From an uncultured Prevotella sp. (GTDB taxonomy: Bacteria > Bacteroidota > Bacteroidia > Bacteroidales > Bacteroidaceae), in assembly GCA_946627325.1 (NCBI GenBank), contig CAMOVK010000001.1:1-64000 (forward strand): a stretch of DNA of 64,000 bases. Direction: 5' to 3'. The position numbers and the translations under genes were made by a program. The notes beneath the pieces were generated by a model. It was given only the letters and a program-made list of their open reading frames with translations. It had not been told where the DNA came from and made no database searches. Positions 33,148 through 41,878 of this stretch are shown in pieces (position 1 is the first letter of the stretch; the number at the start of each line of letters is the position of its first letter).

Positions 33148-33203
33148 TAAAAAACATAAAAAATCACGAAAAAGTATAAAAAAAACGCTAATAGACCGAC
33201 TTT

Positions 33204-33236
33204 TTTGCTACATACTCGGGATTTTTGCTACTTTTG
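33204..33236 (+). promoter_or_regulatory. complete -33/-7 promoter of the rhomboid operon
   Basis: TTTG (33204-33207), a 21-bp spacer and TACTTTTG (33229-33236) match the Bacteroidetes consensus. The element lies inside the 5' extension of the track ORF, which argues for the ATG at 33316 as the real start. Confidence 0.75.
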
Positions 33237-33315
33237 CAACAGATATTTCAACAAACTCGAACAAAACAAAATAACGATCATAAAACAGCAACAGTTTCAT
33301 TCTTACCAAACAACT

Positions 33316-34251
33316 ATGAGAAGTATTCCAACCATAACAAAGAACCTACTCATCATAAATATCATCGCCTCCATAGCCACATGGATTATGGCTTCGAAAG
33401 GGGTGGATTTGAACAACATCTTCGGACTGCACTTCTTTCTCGCGTCAGATTTCTCGATATATCAACTTTTGACGTATATGTTCATGCATGGCGGATGGGA
33501 ACATTTGTTTTTCAACATGTTCGCCCTGTGGATGTTTGGATGCGTCATCGAACGAGTATGGGGACCTAAACGTTTCATAGTGTATTATCTTGTCTGTGGC
33601 ATCGGAGCCGGATTGATACAGGAAATGGCACAATTCGTAGAGATTTATATGATGAATAGCGACAGAGTGTCCATAGCCCAAATGTTTCATCTAAACCCCA
33701 TCGACCAGCAAACACTCAACGCTATGACCACAGTAGGTGCATCGGGTGCAATCTACGGAATACTTCTTGCTTTCGGAATGATTTTCCCCGAAGAAAGAAT
33801 ATTCATCTTCCCACTGCCAATACCAATAAAGGCAAAATGGTTCGTAATGATATATGTGGTCATTGAACTCATAGCAGCGCTCGGTACGACCAATAGCGGA
33901 GTGGCACATTTCGCACACCTCGGAGGAATGATTTTCGGATTTTTCCTTATCAGATACTGGCAACGACACCCAGAACTCGATGCCCGCTACGGAAGAAACG
34001 TGGGCAGGCAGTTCTTCGACAATATGCGTAACCGATGGGAAGAGCACAGCCACAAGACTGTAAATACCGAACCAGAACCACCACAATACACACAGAGAGA
34101 AACCGATATCGAATACAACCAACGACACAAACGACAAGAAGACGAAATCGACAAGATATTAGACAAAATCAGGAAAAACGGCTACGACTCACTTTCCGAC
34201 GAAGAAAAGAAGCGACTTTTCGACCAAAGCAAACTCAACACACATGAGTAA
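33316..34251 (+). CDS. rhomboid family intramembrane serine protease
   Basis: I start at the ATG at 33316 (MRSIPTITKNLLIINIIASI), downstream of the promoter; the track start is a TTG inside the promoter. The catalytic serine is S143 in VGASGAIYGILLAF and the catalytic histidine is H201 in VAHFAHLGGMIFGF. MHGGWEHLFFNMFALWMFGC is the conserved helix with the structural His and Asn. Six hydrophobic helices are visible, followed by a charged cytosolic tail rich in Glu, Arg and Lys. It cleaves membrane proteins within the bilayer; its substrate is unknown. It overlaps the next gene by 8 nt. Length is 311 aa. Confidence 0.93.
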   Translation: MRSIPTITKNLLIINIIASIATWIMASKGVDLNNIFGLHFFLASDFSIYQLLTYMFMHGGWEHLFFNMFALWMFGCVIERVWGPKRFIVYYLVCGIGAGLIQEMAQFVEIYMMNSDRVSIAQMFHLNPIDQQTLNAMTTVGASGAIYGILLAFGMIFPEERIFIFPLPIPIKAKWFVMIYVVIELIAALGTTNSGVAHFAHLGGMIFGFFLIRYWQRHPELDARYGRNVGRQFFDNMRNRWEEHSHKTVNTEPEPPQYTQRETDIEYNQRHKRQEDEIDKILDKIRKNGYDSLSDEEKKRLFDQSKLNTHE

Positions 34252-35338
34252 AACGACCATGAAAAATATCGGTAAGTGGACATTGAAACTTTTGGCAGGA
34301 GTCAATGTGGTAACGGTCATAATTATGTTAATAATTGGAAACTGCGACTTCATACATCCACAAGACTACCCGATACTGTCAACAGCCGGACTATTCTTTC
34401 CTTTCTCAATAGCGCCAAACCTGATATTCCTATTCTTCTGGCTGATTGTAAAATGGAGATACGCAGCCATCTCATTCATAGGGCTACTTCTCGCCTACTC
34501 ACCTATAAGGAGTTATTTCCCGCTAAACATAAAAAAAAGTATGCCAGAAAAGACTCTAAAAGTAGTCAGTTTCAATACCTTCCTGTTCGCATTATCCGAC
34601 AACTACAACTCCAAAGACAACTCCATCCTTAACTACTTAAAGAAAACTGATGCCGACATCATCTGCCTACAAGAAGCAGAAACCGAACCATCCATTTTTG
34701 ATATAATAAAAACAGAAATGGGAAAAATCAACTATCAAGTAGATACGGTTGTCAATAAGAAATCGGGCAATATGCTCATGGTAATGAGTAAATACAAAAT
34801 TTTGAACCATGAAAAAATCGAATACCGTACAGAATCCAATGTTAGCGCAGCATTCAACATACTCATCGACAACGATACAGTAACTGTAATAAACAACCAT
34901 TTAGAATCAACTAAACTTACCGATACCGACAAACGAGGTCTCAAAACAATTCTAATGGGTGGTCTCAACAAAAACTACGCCAAAGAAAGGTCGCTCAAAC
35001 TACTGAAAAAATTAGCCTTGAGCAATTGGGTTCGAGGTCCGCAGGCAGACAGTGTGAGTGCCTACATAAGAAATAAGGCACACAAAGACATAATTGTCTG
35101 CGGCGACTTCAACGACAACCCTTGCTCATATACACTTCGAGTATTTAGGAAGTTGCTCACAGACTGTTATAGAGAGAGTGGCAACGGACCAGGTTATTCT
35201 TACAACTACAATAAAATCAGAGTTAGAATAGATCATATTTTCTGTTCTGACACATACGAACCAATCGAAACCTATATTGACAATTCCAAACGATTGTCAG
35301 ACCATTATCCTGTCGTTACAATACTGAAAAAGCGATAA
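34244..35338 (+). CDS. membrane-anchored endonuclease/exonuclease/phosphatase family protein
   Basis: Three N-terminal hydrophobic helices (about residues 12-100) anchor an EEP-fold domain that begins LKVVSFNTFLFALSDNYN. The metal-binding and catalytic motifs of the fold are present: DIICLQEAETEP, ICVCGDFNDNP-like text (IIVCGDFNDNPCS) and the terminal LSDHYPVVTIL. The fold is shared by nucleases, phosphodiesterases and lipid phosphatases, so the substrate is open. Bacteroidales often carry this membrane-anchored form beside a rhomboid gene, as here, where the frames overlap by 8 nt. Length is 364 aa. Confidence 0.88.
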   Translation: MSKTTMKNIGKWTLKLLAGVNVVTVIIMLIIGNCDFIHPQDYPILSTAGLFFPFSIAPNLIFLFFWLIVKWRYAAISFIGLLLAYSPIRSYFPLNIKKSMPEKTLKVVSFNTFLFALSDNYNSKDNSILNYLKKTDADIICLQEAETEPSIFDIIKTEMGKINYQVDTVVNKKSGNMLMVMSKYKILNHEKIEYRTESNVSAAFNILIDNDTVTVINNHLESTKLTDTDKRGLKTILMGGLNKNYAKERSLKLLKKLALSNWVRGPQADSVSAYIRNKAHKDIIVCGDFNDNPCSYTLRVFRKLLTDCYRESGNGPGYSYNYNKIRVRIDHIFCSDTYEPIETYIDNSKRLSDHYPVVTILKKR

Positions 35339-35373
35339 AATACTGCCTAAAAAACTAATAATCCATGCTATTT

Positions 35374-35405
35374 TTTGCTAATAAACTAAAAAACACATAT
35401 CTTTG
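35374..35405 (+). promoter_or_regulatory. complete -33/-7 promoter of secDF
   Basis: TTTG (35374-35377), a 20-bp spacer and TATCTTTG (35398-35405) match the Bacteroidetes consensus exactly. The leader to the ATG at 35454 would be about 40 nt. Confidence 0.78.
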
Positions 35406-35453
35406 CACGCTATATTGTAATTACGAACAACAAACACAAAAACTATAAAAACA

Positions 35454-38417
35454 ATGCAAAACAAAGGAATTGTACTATTTACTGCCGTTCTGCTGACGCT
35501 TGCAAGTATCTTCTACTTGTCATTCTCAGCAGCAACATCGTATTTCGATAAGCAGGCAGCGAAGATTAAAGACCCTATTGCACAGCAAGATTACAAAGAC
35601 TCTGTCAAGTATCTGGGCATTTATTCTTATCAGAAGTGTCTGGAAACACAGGTTGGTCTCGGTCTTGACCTTAAGGGCGGAATGAACGTTATATTGGAAG
35701 TTTCTGTTCCCGACTTGGTGGAAAACCTTGCTGGATACAAGAAGGACGCAGCCTTTATCAAGTCGATGAAAGAGGCAAGAGACGAAGAAGAGCAGACACA
35801 AAACGACTTTATCTCGCTCTTTATCAAAGCCTACCAACGCAATGCACCAGGTCACCGACTCGCAGAAATTTTTGCTACACAGCAATTACCCGACGTAAAG
35901 ACCAATAGCAGTGACCAAGAAGTAGAGAAAGTGCTGCGCCAACGAGTAAGCGAATCTGTAGCCGACGCTAAGAATGTCATAACAAATCGTATTGACCAGT
36001 TCGGTGTTGTTCAGCCAAACATACAGATGCTCGAAGGACAAGAAGGTCGAATCATGGTAGAAATGCCTGGTGTAAAAGACCCAGAGCGTATGCGTAAACT
36101 TCTGCAGGGTAGTGCAAACCTTGAATTCTGGGAGACATACAACTCACAGGAAGTGACTGGCTATCTCGCACAACTCAATACTCGTCTTGCAGGTAATGAC
36201 GAGCCAAAAGATTCTGTAACAAACGAAACAGAAGAGAAAGCCGACACTGCAAAGGCTGAGTTGAAGATTAACAAGAAGTCTGCCGACAACAAACTCTCTG
36301 CTGAAAAGCAAGCAGCCGAAAACAAGAAGATGAACCCTCTGTTCTCTATGCTTGAGCCTTCAAACATGGGAGGTAGCATCGTTGGTTTTGCTAATGTACG
36401 CGACACTGCAGCAATCAACAAGATGTTGCATAGCGATATAGCAAAACAAGTACTTCCTGCAGACCTCAAAATGCTATGGAGTGCGAAACCTTCAGACCTC
36501 ATTAAGAACAACAAGCGCATTTACGAGCTTTACGCTTTGAAGATAACAACAGCCGACGGGCGTGCTCCGCTTGAAGGAGATGTTGTAGAATCTGCACGCG
36601 ACGACTTTAACAGCCTTTCAGGAAAGCCAATTGTAAGTATGTCGATGAACGACGATGGTGCACGCCGCTGGGCTGCACTCACCCGCGCCAACGTTGGCAA
36701 ACCTATTGCAATTGTACTCGACGGACTGGTATATTGCGCTCCAGCTCCACACAACGAAATCACGGGAGGAAATTCAGAAATATCTGGAAGTTTTACAATT
36801 GAAGATACAAAAGACCTGGCAAACACACTGAAGTCGGGTCGTATGAAAGCCCCTGTTCGCATCGTTCAGGAAGAAGTTGTTGGTCCTTCTCTCGGACAGC
36901 AATCAATCAAGCAAGGTATCATTTCGTTTATCTTTGCTTTTATCATACTGATGATTTACATGGTGATGATGTATAATTTCATCCCAGGTATGGTTGCCAA
37001 CTGCGCGTTGCTACTCAACTTGTTCTTCACCTTTGGTATTATGGCTTCATTCCAATCTGCACTTACGATGCCTGGTATTGCTGGTATCGTGCTGGCTTTG
37101 GGTATGGCTGTTGATGCTAATGTGCTTATCTATGAGCGCACTCGTGAAGAGATGCGAGGAGGCAAGAATGTTAAACAGGCTCTGCAGGCTGGATATAGCA
37201 ATGCTTTCTCTGCAATTTTCGACAGTAACCTTACATCAATTATTACAGGTATCATACTTGCCGTAATCGGAACAGGTCCTGTTCGCGGTTTTGCCGTAAC
37301 GCTTATCATCGGTATCTGCTGTTCTTTCTTCACAGCAGTGTTCCTCACCCGCATTGTTTACGAATACATGCTCGGCAAAGGCAAGTGGCAGAACCTCAAG
37401 TTCTATACAGGCATCTCTAAGAATTTGATGCAGAACACGGCATTCAAGTTTATGTCGATGTATCGCAAGACGTTTACCATTTGGGGTATTGCCGCAGTAG
37501 TATTCATCTGCTTCTTCTTTGTGAGAGGTTTGAGTCGCAGCATTGATTTCACTGGTGGACGCAACTATGTAGTTAAATTTGAGAAAGCTGTTCAACCCGA
37601 AGAGGTTAACGCTGCCCTTCGCACCGAGTTCGAAGGCTACACTGCGAGTGCGCTGGCACTTGGCACCGATGGTCAAACTATCCGTGTATCTACTAACTAC
37701 AAGATAGAGTCGAACAGCCTGACCGTTGACGACGAGGCAGAACAGAAATTGTTCAATGCCCTGTCGAAAGCAGGCTTGGTTACTCAGAAAGACCTCAAGA
37801 CCTTTAAGGATCCTGACGACCGCAATGGTGGTTCAATAATCAGCTCTACAAAGGTTGGTCCTTCAATTGCTAAAGACGTAACTCACAAGGCGATCATATC
37901 TGTCATCGTTGCTTTGATTGCAATCTTCCTGTATATCCTTATACGCTTCCGCAACGTAGCGTTCTCGGTAGGCAGTATCGTTGCATTGGCATTCGACACG
38001 TTGATAGTTATCGGTTTCTACTCAATGCTCTGGGGTATCGTTCCGTTCTCTTTGGAAATCGACCAGACCTTCATCGGAGCGATATTGACCGTTATCGGTT
38101 ATTCTATCAACGACAAGGTGGTTGTCTTCGACCGCGTTCGTGAGAACTTGAAGCTCTATCGTAAGCGTGACACTCTGACGATATTCAACTCGTCGCTCAA
38201 TCAGACGCTTGCGCGAACAATCAACACTTCAGTTTCTACACTTATCGTTCTTCTCTGTATTTTCTTCTTTGGTGGTGAAAGCATCCGCAGTTTCTCATTT
38301 GCGATGATTCTCGGTGTTGTCTTTGGCACACTGTCGTCGCTTTTCATTGCGGCTCCACTTGCTTATCTGACAATGGGCAATAAGATAAATACGGAAGATG
38401 TCGAAGAAAGCAAATAA
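35454..38417 (+). CDS. secDF: protein translocase subunit SecDF (fused)
   Basis: SecD and SecF are fused in one 987-aa chain, as is usual in Bacteroidetes. They use the proton gradient to help pull preproteins through SecYEG. The SecD part has the first helix, the D1 motif GLDLKGGMNVILEV, the large P1 periplasmic domain and AGIVLALGMAVDANVLIYER. The SecF part starts at about residue 665 and contains RSIDFTGGRNYVVKF, then IGYSINDKVVVFDRVREN. An Ala/Glu/Lys/Asp-rich insertion at about residues 250-290 of P1 is variable in this family. The gene has its own promoter and terminator. Confidence 0.96.
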   Translation: MQNKGIVLFTAVLLTLASIFYLSFSAATSYFDKQAAKIKDPIAQQDYKDSVKYLGIYSYQKCLETQVGLGLDLKGGMNVILEVSVPDLVENLAGYKKDAAFIKSMKEARDEEEQTQNDFISLFIKAYQRNAPGHRLAEIFATQQLPDVKTNSSDQEVEKVLRQRVSESVADAKNVITNRIDQFGVVQPNIQMLEGQEGRIMVEMPGVKDPERMRKLLQGSANLEFWETYNSQEVTGYLAQLNTRLAGNDEPKDSVTNETEEKADTAKAELKINKKSADNKLSAEKQAAENKKMNPLFSMLEPSNMGGSIVGFANVRDTAAINKMLHSDIAKQVLPADLKMLWSAKPSDLIKNNKRIYELYALKITTADGRAPLEGDVVESARDDFNSLSGKPIVSMSMNDDGARRWAALTRANVGKPIAIVLDGLVYCAPAPHNEITGGNSEISGSFTIEDTKDLANTLKSGRMKAPVRIVQEEVVGPSLGQQSIKQGIISFIFAFIILMIYMVMMYNFIPGMVANCALLLNLFFTFGIMASFQSALTMPGIAGIVLALGMAVDANVLIYERTREEMRGGKNVKQALQAGYSNAFSAIFDSNLTSIITGIILAVIGTGPVRGFAVTLIIGICCSFFTAVFLTRIVYEYMLGKGKWQNLKFYTGISKNLMQNTAFKFMSMYRKTFTIWGIAAVVFICFFFVRGLSRSIDFTGGRNYVVKFEKAVQPEEVNAALRTEFEGYTASALALGTDGQTIRVSTNYKIESNSLTVDDEAEQKLFNALSKAGLVTQKDLKTFKDPDDRNGGSIISSTKVGPSIAKDVTHKAIISVIVALIAIFLYILIRFRNVAFSVGSIVALAFDTLIVIGFYSMLWGIVPFSLEIDQTFIGAILTVIGYSINDKVVVFDRVRENLKLYRKRDTLTIFNSSLNQTLARTINTSVSTLIVLLCIFFFGGESIRSFSFAMILGVVFGTLSSLFIAAPLAYLTMGNKINTEDVEESK

Positions 38418-38448
38418 GACATTTTTGTAAAAACAAGTTTACACGACA

Positions 38449-38483
38449 GAGAGCCTGACGAACATTTCATTCGTCAGGCTCTC
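38449..38483 (+). terminator. rho-independent terminator of secDF
   Basis: The perfect 14-bp arms GAGAGCCTGACGAA (38449-38462) and TTCGTCAGGCTCTC (38470-38483) surround a 7-nt loop and are followed by ATTTTTA. The convergent tRNA-Arg gene lies just beyond. Confidence 0.92.
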
Positions 38484-38508
38484 ATTTTTATTGATAATGA
38501 TTTGCGTG

Positions 38509-38580
38509 CGGTCTCACCGAGAATCGAACTCGGATCTAATCTTTAGGAGAGACTTGTTCTATCCATTGAACTATGAGACC
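38509..38580 (-). tRNA. tRNA-Arg (anticodon CCU)
   Basis: The minus strand folds as a full cloverleaf: acceptor GGTCTCA/TGAGACC, D-stem GTTC/GAAC, anticodon stem AGTCT/AGATT with loop CTCCTAA, and a T-arm CGAG TTCGATT CTCG. The anticodon CCT reads AGG. The 3' CCA is not encoded, as is common in this group. The gene stands alone between secDF and the Fur/Zur gene. Confidence 0.96.
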
Positions 38581-38605
38581 AAGCGGCTGCAAAGGTAATA
38601 AATTC

Positions 38606-39034
38606 TTATGAATTGCGCGAACATTCGCTACATATTCCTTTCACTATGTATTCCGAATGTTCCACTTGAAATCCTGTTGGCAATGGCACTGCAGGTATTT
38701 CTACGTTTGTGAGGCAATATGTTCGGTGGCATTTTGTACACGTCAGATGCACATGTCCTCGCCTGTGATTATGGTCTTCGCACGTGCAGACACAGTATTT
38801 CTGCATAGCTGACCCATCGTCGATTTCGTGAAGGAGTTCTCCTTCTACGAGTGTATGCATGGTTCGGAATAGCGTTGACCGTTCTACCGTTGGCAGCAGT
38901 TCTTCGAGTTCGGCTATCGAAAAGGCATTTGCAAGTCTTGTTCGTATTGTTTTCCATACGAGAAGTCTCACTGCCGTCACTCTAATGCCTGCATTGTCGA
39001 GTGTCTGTTCGTCGGATATTACAAATGGCGTCAT
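38606..39034 (-). CDS. Fur family metal regulator, probably Zur-like
   Basis: A 142-aa winged-helix repressor of the Fur superfamily. The DNA-binding half has NAFSIAELEELLPTVERSTLFRTMHTLVEGELL. The dimerisation half has a metal-binding His cluster (EDHNHRRGHVHLTC) and two CxxC zinc knuckles (CTKC and CSEC near the C-terminus). The gene follows the Cu/Zn efflux permease gene by 38 bp on the same strand, so it probably senses a divalent metal and controls this operon. Choice between zinc and iron is inferred from the neighbour, not from the ligands alone. Confidence 0.88.
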   Translation of the reverse strand: MTPFVISDEQTLDNAGIRVTAVRLLVWKTIRTRLANAFSIAELEELLPTVERSTLFRTMHTLVEGELLHEIDDGSAMQKYCVCTCEDHNHRRGHVHLTCTKCHRTYCLTNVEIPAVPLPTGFQVEHSEYIVKGICSECSRNS

Positions 39035-39072
39035 ACTTTAATATAACGACATTATTATTGTTTTATTGTTTG

Positions 39073-40212
39073 TTATTCGTGGCAACAGGAGCAGTGGTGT
39101 CCGCTTTTTCCCTTACTTAGGTGCTTAACCAATGCATAGATGAGGAGTATTGTCAGAAATACGGTGCACGTCCACTGGAATGGTGTGCCGCTTGTTTGGC
39201 AGCAAGTGAGTTGTTCAAGCGACGCTGTGAACCATTCTCTCGGCAGCAATAGGTCGATTATCAGTCCTGCAACTACTGCTCCTGCTACTATTGATACGAT
39301 GTAACTGACGAGAGTCTTAGTTCCTAATCGATGACGTATGACGAGTATTGATGCCATGTTTGCTGCTGGACCTGCCATTAGGAGAACGAGACCAGCTCCT
39401 GGTGTCAGTCCCTTCATCATCAAAGCTACGGCTATAGGTATGCTTCCCGTCGCGCATACATACATTGGAACGCTTATTGCCAACACAAGTAGCATCGAAA
39501 GCAATGAGTTGTCCTTGAATGCCGCCATCCATTCGTTTGGCACAAATACTGTAATCAGCGCAGCAATGACGATGCCGATGACTAACCACTTACCTATGTC
39601 GTCAATCATATCAATGAAAGCATATTGTAGAGCCTCTTTCATTTTACCGATGAAACCGACGTTTTTTGTTGTTTTGTCATGATGACAACAGCAGGATTCT
39701 TCCTCTTTGGCATTGTCTTCGTGGTGACAGCAACACGTTTCTTCTTCATGACAATGGCACGAGTCGGAGCCACAACAGCACTCATCGGCACGTTTTTCAT
39801 CGGTTTCATCGGTGTTTTCTTTATCTATTACGTTGGTAATTGCTCCTCCGAAGAGTGCTGTCAGCAGTGCTACTACTGGTCGGATGATGGCAAATGGCAA
39901 CCCCATGAGGGAATAAGTCGCCACGATGGAATCGACTCCTGTCTGCGGTGTTGCTATCAGGAACGAGACTACTGCGCTCTTCGAGGCTCCTTCCTTTCGC
40001 AAAGACATCGCTGTGGGTATTACGCCACACGAACATAGCGGTAGTGGAATACCGAGCAGGGCAGCGTTTACAACTGAGCGGAAAGAGTGCTTTGATAGAT
40101 ATTTTTTATATAGATTGCTGGGCACGAACGCGTGCATCAGTCCGGCAATGAAAAATCCCAACAAGAGATATGGCGACATCTCGTTGACTAAATGTAGAAT
40201 TTCTGTAAGCAT
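39073..40212 (-). CDS. SO_0444-type Cu/Zn efflux permease with Cys/His-rich loop
   Basis: A 379-aa polytopic permease of the DUF318/SO_0444 group, with the helix motif GIPLPLCSCGVIPTAMSLRKEGASKSAVVSFLIATPQTGVDS and a second LMAGPAANMAS block. Between the two membrane halves lies a cytosolic metal-binding loop with about 11 Cys and 6 His, including ADECCCGSDSCHCHEEETCC. The C-terminus ends HHCSCCHE. Family precedent is copper and zinc efflux. The downstream Fur/Zur gene and an upstream dyad suggest metal control. The length and paired repeats of the two halves look complete. Confidence 0.87.
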   Translation of the reverse strand: MLTEILHLVNEMSPYLLLGFFIAGLMHAFVPSNLYKKYLSKHSFRSVVNAALLGIPLPLCSCGVIPTAMSLRKEGASKSAVVSFLIATPQTGVDSIVATYSLMGLPFAIIRPVVALLTALFGGAITNVIDKENTDETDEKRADECCCGSDSCHCHEEETCCCHHEDNAKEEESCCCHHDKTTKNVGFIGKMKEALQYAFIDMIDDIGKWLVIGIVIAALITVFVPNEWMAAFKDNSLLSMLLVLAISVPMYVCATGSIPIAVALMMKGLTPGAGLVLLMAGPAANMASILVIRHRLGTKTLVSYIVSIVAGAVVAGLIIDLLLPREWFTASLEQLTCCQTSGTPFQWTCTVFLTILLIYALVKHLSKGKSGHHCSCCHE

Positions 40213-40247
40213 AACCTTTGTGTTTTCGTTTTATTTGTTTGCGAAAA

Positions 40248-40255
40248 CAAAGGTA
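40248..40255 (-). promoter_or_regulatory. -7 promoter element for the permease-fur operon
   Basis: On the minus strand this reads TACCTTTG, matching TAnnTTTG, 36 bp before the permease ATG. Confidence 0.55.
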
Positions 40256-40263
40256 GGTATTGA

Positions 40264-40281
40264 CCTTTTCACGTTAAAAGG
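40264..40281. promoter_or_regulatory. candidate operator dyad upstream of the permease-fur operon
   Basis: CCTTTT and AAAAGG are perfect inverted arms separated by CACGTT, lying within the expected -35 to -10 space upstream of the TACCTTTG box. The position suits a repressor site, for example for the Fur-family protein of this operon; it does not obviously match a textbook Fur box. Confidence 0.35.
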
Positions 40282-40322
40282 TTTATTTCGAAAATGTGTG
40301 ATTTTTGCAATTCAGTCGCAAC

Positions 40323-41237
40323 TTAAACCAAGAGCCATGTCATATAGGCTGCAAACATGGCGAGTAGCAAGAAGCCTTCCCATCGCTCGACCTTCAATTT
40401 GGTGTAGGAGAAAGCCCATAGTAGTATTATCGACACGAACATTACTGCGAAATCTACTATCGTTATGCCAGATATTGCCATTGGTTTTACTATTCCTGTC
40501 AGTCCGAGAATGAGCAGAATGTTGAATATATTTGAGCCTAACACGTTTCCTATTGCTATTGCACTTTGTCCTTTTCTTGCTGCCACGACACTTGTTGCCA
40601 GTTCGGGCAGCGATGTTCCGCCAGCTACTATCGTGAGTCCTATTACAGCTTCGCTTACTCCAAGTGCTGCAGCCAGCTGTGTTGCGTTTTCGACGAACAC
40701 TCTACTTCCTACGATTAGTAGTGCCAGTCCGACTATTATCAGCAGTGTTGACTTTCCGAGCGACACGTGTTGTGTTGTCGATGGGCTGTCGTTTTTTGCC
40801 GATTTCACCGTCATATAGATAAATACTATGAAGGCTATAAAGAGTAGTAGTGCATCTATACGACTTATATTCTTGTCGGAACATATTATCGTCAGAAGCA
40901 ATGTTGTCGCGGCGGCTATTGGCAAATCACGTCGGGCAGTTATGCGGCTGATTGCTATTGGTGCTACTGCGGCAGCGGCACCTGCTATGAGAAGAGTGTT
41001 GAAGATATTGCTTCCTACTACGTTTCCTACTGCCATATCGGGTGTTCCTTTAATGGCTGCAACGAGACTAATAAAGAGTTCGGGGGCTGAAGTGCCTATT
41101 GCAACTACCGTAAGTCCTATCACTATCTCTGAAATCTGCATGCGCTTGGCAAGTCCTACGGCTCCTTCTGTCATGCGGTCGGCACCATAGAGAACTACTA
41201 CGATGCCTATTATTATAAGTAGAATGTTGATTATCAT
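40323..41237 (-). CDS. CaCA family Na/Ca exchanger (YrbG-like)
   Basis: A 304-aa exchanger made of two inverted repeats. Each half contains its alpha motif: GLTVVAIGTSAPELFISLVAA with GNVVGSNIFNTLLIAG in the first, and GLTIVAGGTSLPELATSVVAA with GNVLGSNIFNILLILG in the second. The glutamates of the ion site (APEL, LPEL) are both present. Ten hydrophobic helices are visible. It probably expels calcium using the sodium or proton gradient. It has its own -7 box, which falls within the hsp20 terminator hairpin upstream. Confidence 0.93.
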   Translation of the reverse strand: MIINILLIIIGIVVVLYGADRMTEGAVGLAKRMQISEIVIGLTVVAIGTSAPELFISLVAAIKGTPDMAVGNVVGSNIFNTLLIAGAAAAVAPIAISRITARRDLPIAAATTLLLTIICSDKNISRIDALLLFIAFIVFIYMTVKSAKNDSPSTTQHVSLGKSTLLIIVGLALLIVGSRVFVENATQLAAALGVSEAVIGLTIVAGGTSLPELATSVVAARKGQSAIAIGNVLGSNIFNILLILGLTGIVKPMAISGITIVDFAVMFVSIILLWAFSYTKLKVERWEGFLLLAMFAAYMTWLLV

Positions 41238-41242
41238 CTCTT

Positions 41243-41289
41243 AAAACAAAAAATCTTTACCTCGCGCAAAGGTAAAGATTTTTTGTTTT
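41243..41289 (-). terminator. rho-independent terminator of hsp20, overlapping the exchanger promoter
   Basis: The perfect 19-bp arms AAAACAAAAAATCTTTACC (41243-41261) and GGTAAAGATTTTTTGTTTT (41271-41289) enclose a 9-nt loop. A/T runs at both ends make it work for the minus-strand hsp20 transcript. Confidence 0.9.
41267..41274 (-). promoter_or_regulatory. -7 promoter element of the Na/Ca exchanger inside the hsp20 terminator
   Basis: On the minus strand this reads TACCTTTG, overlapping the loop and one arm of the hsp20 terminator hairpin. Its ATG is 30 bp downstream. Readthrough and initiation would therefore share sequence. Confidence 0.45.
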
Positions 41290-41315
41290 ATGGCAATCTA
41301 TAAATCTGTAAAAAC

Positions 41316-41744
41316 TTATCCTACTGATATCTGTCGGGCAACTGTCACCTCCTCCTTGATTATTTTAGGCAATGTGACTGTAAGTACTCCGTCATCGACT
41401 TTTGCTTCTATCTTGTCTTTATCTACATCGTCGGGCAGTATAAGTGTCTGTGAATACTTCGAATAGGCAAATTCTCTGCGCAGGTAGCGAGCCTTCTGAT
41501 CCTCGTCCTTCACTTCGCGTTTGCTCTCCATTTTGATAGTAAGATTGCCTTCGTGGTTGATGTTTACGTCGAAATCTTCTTTCTTCATGCCTGGTGCAGC
41601 AAGCTCCACTCTATAGTTTTTTTCTGTCTCTATCACGTTGATGGCAGGTGCCGTAGCATTCGTACGGGGCATGAAATCTGTGTTGAAAAAGTCGTTGAAA
41701 ACTTCTGGCAGCCAGTTGCTGCGGTGCATTGTTGGGTACATCAT
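41316..41744 (-). CDS. Hsp20/alpha-crystallin family small heat-shock protein
   Basis: A 142-aa ATP-independent holdase. The alpha-crystallin domain spans about residues 35-130: PAINVIETEKNYRVELAAPGM, then the long loop and YSKYSQTLILPDDVDKDKIEA, and GVLTVTLPKI. The C-terminus (IIKEEVTVARQISVG) provides the exposed anchoring tail. A repeated TGTCATTTTGTC-like sequence about 100 bp upstream may be a heat-shock operator. The gene has a strong terminator. Confidence 0.94.
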   Translation of the reverse strand: MMYPTMHRSNWLPEVFNDFFNTDFMPRTNATAPAINVIETEKNYRVELAAPGMKKEDFDVNINHEGNLTIKMESKREVKDEDQKARYLRREFAYSKYSQTLILPDDVDKDKIEAKVDDGVLTVTLPKIIKEEVTVARQISVG

Positions 41745-41840
41745 AGTTGTAATCTCCTATTTTTAATTGTTGTTTTTATGTTAGCTTTTTATGCGCTTCT
41801 ACTTTCACAAATCGCAATATCCATACCAACCAAAACAGTG

Positions 41841-41873
41841 TGTCATTTTGTCGCAAATCGATGACATTTTGTC
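41841..41873. promoter_or_regulatory. candidate heat-shock operator upstream of hsp20
   Basis: TGTCATTTTGTC (41841-41852) is repeated with one change as TGACATTTTGTC (41862-41873), 21 bp apart. The outer TGTCAT (41841-41846) and ATGACA (41861-41866) are also inverted to each other. This mixed direct and inverted layout on one helix face suggests a regulator site for the hsp20 gene on the minus strand. Confidence 0.45.
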
Positions 41874-41878
41874 TGAAT

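Noticed and set aside
38606-39034. naming the Fur-family gene fur or zur
   Set aside because: The metal cannot be decided from the ligands seen; the Zur-like guess rests on the neighbouring exporter.
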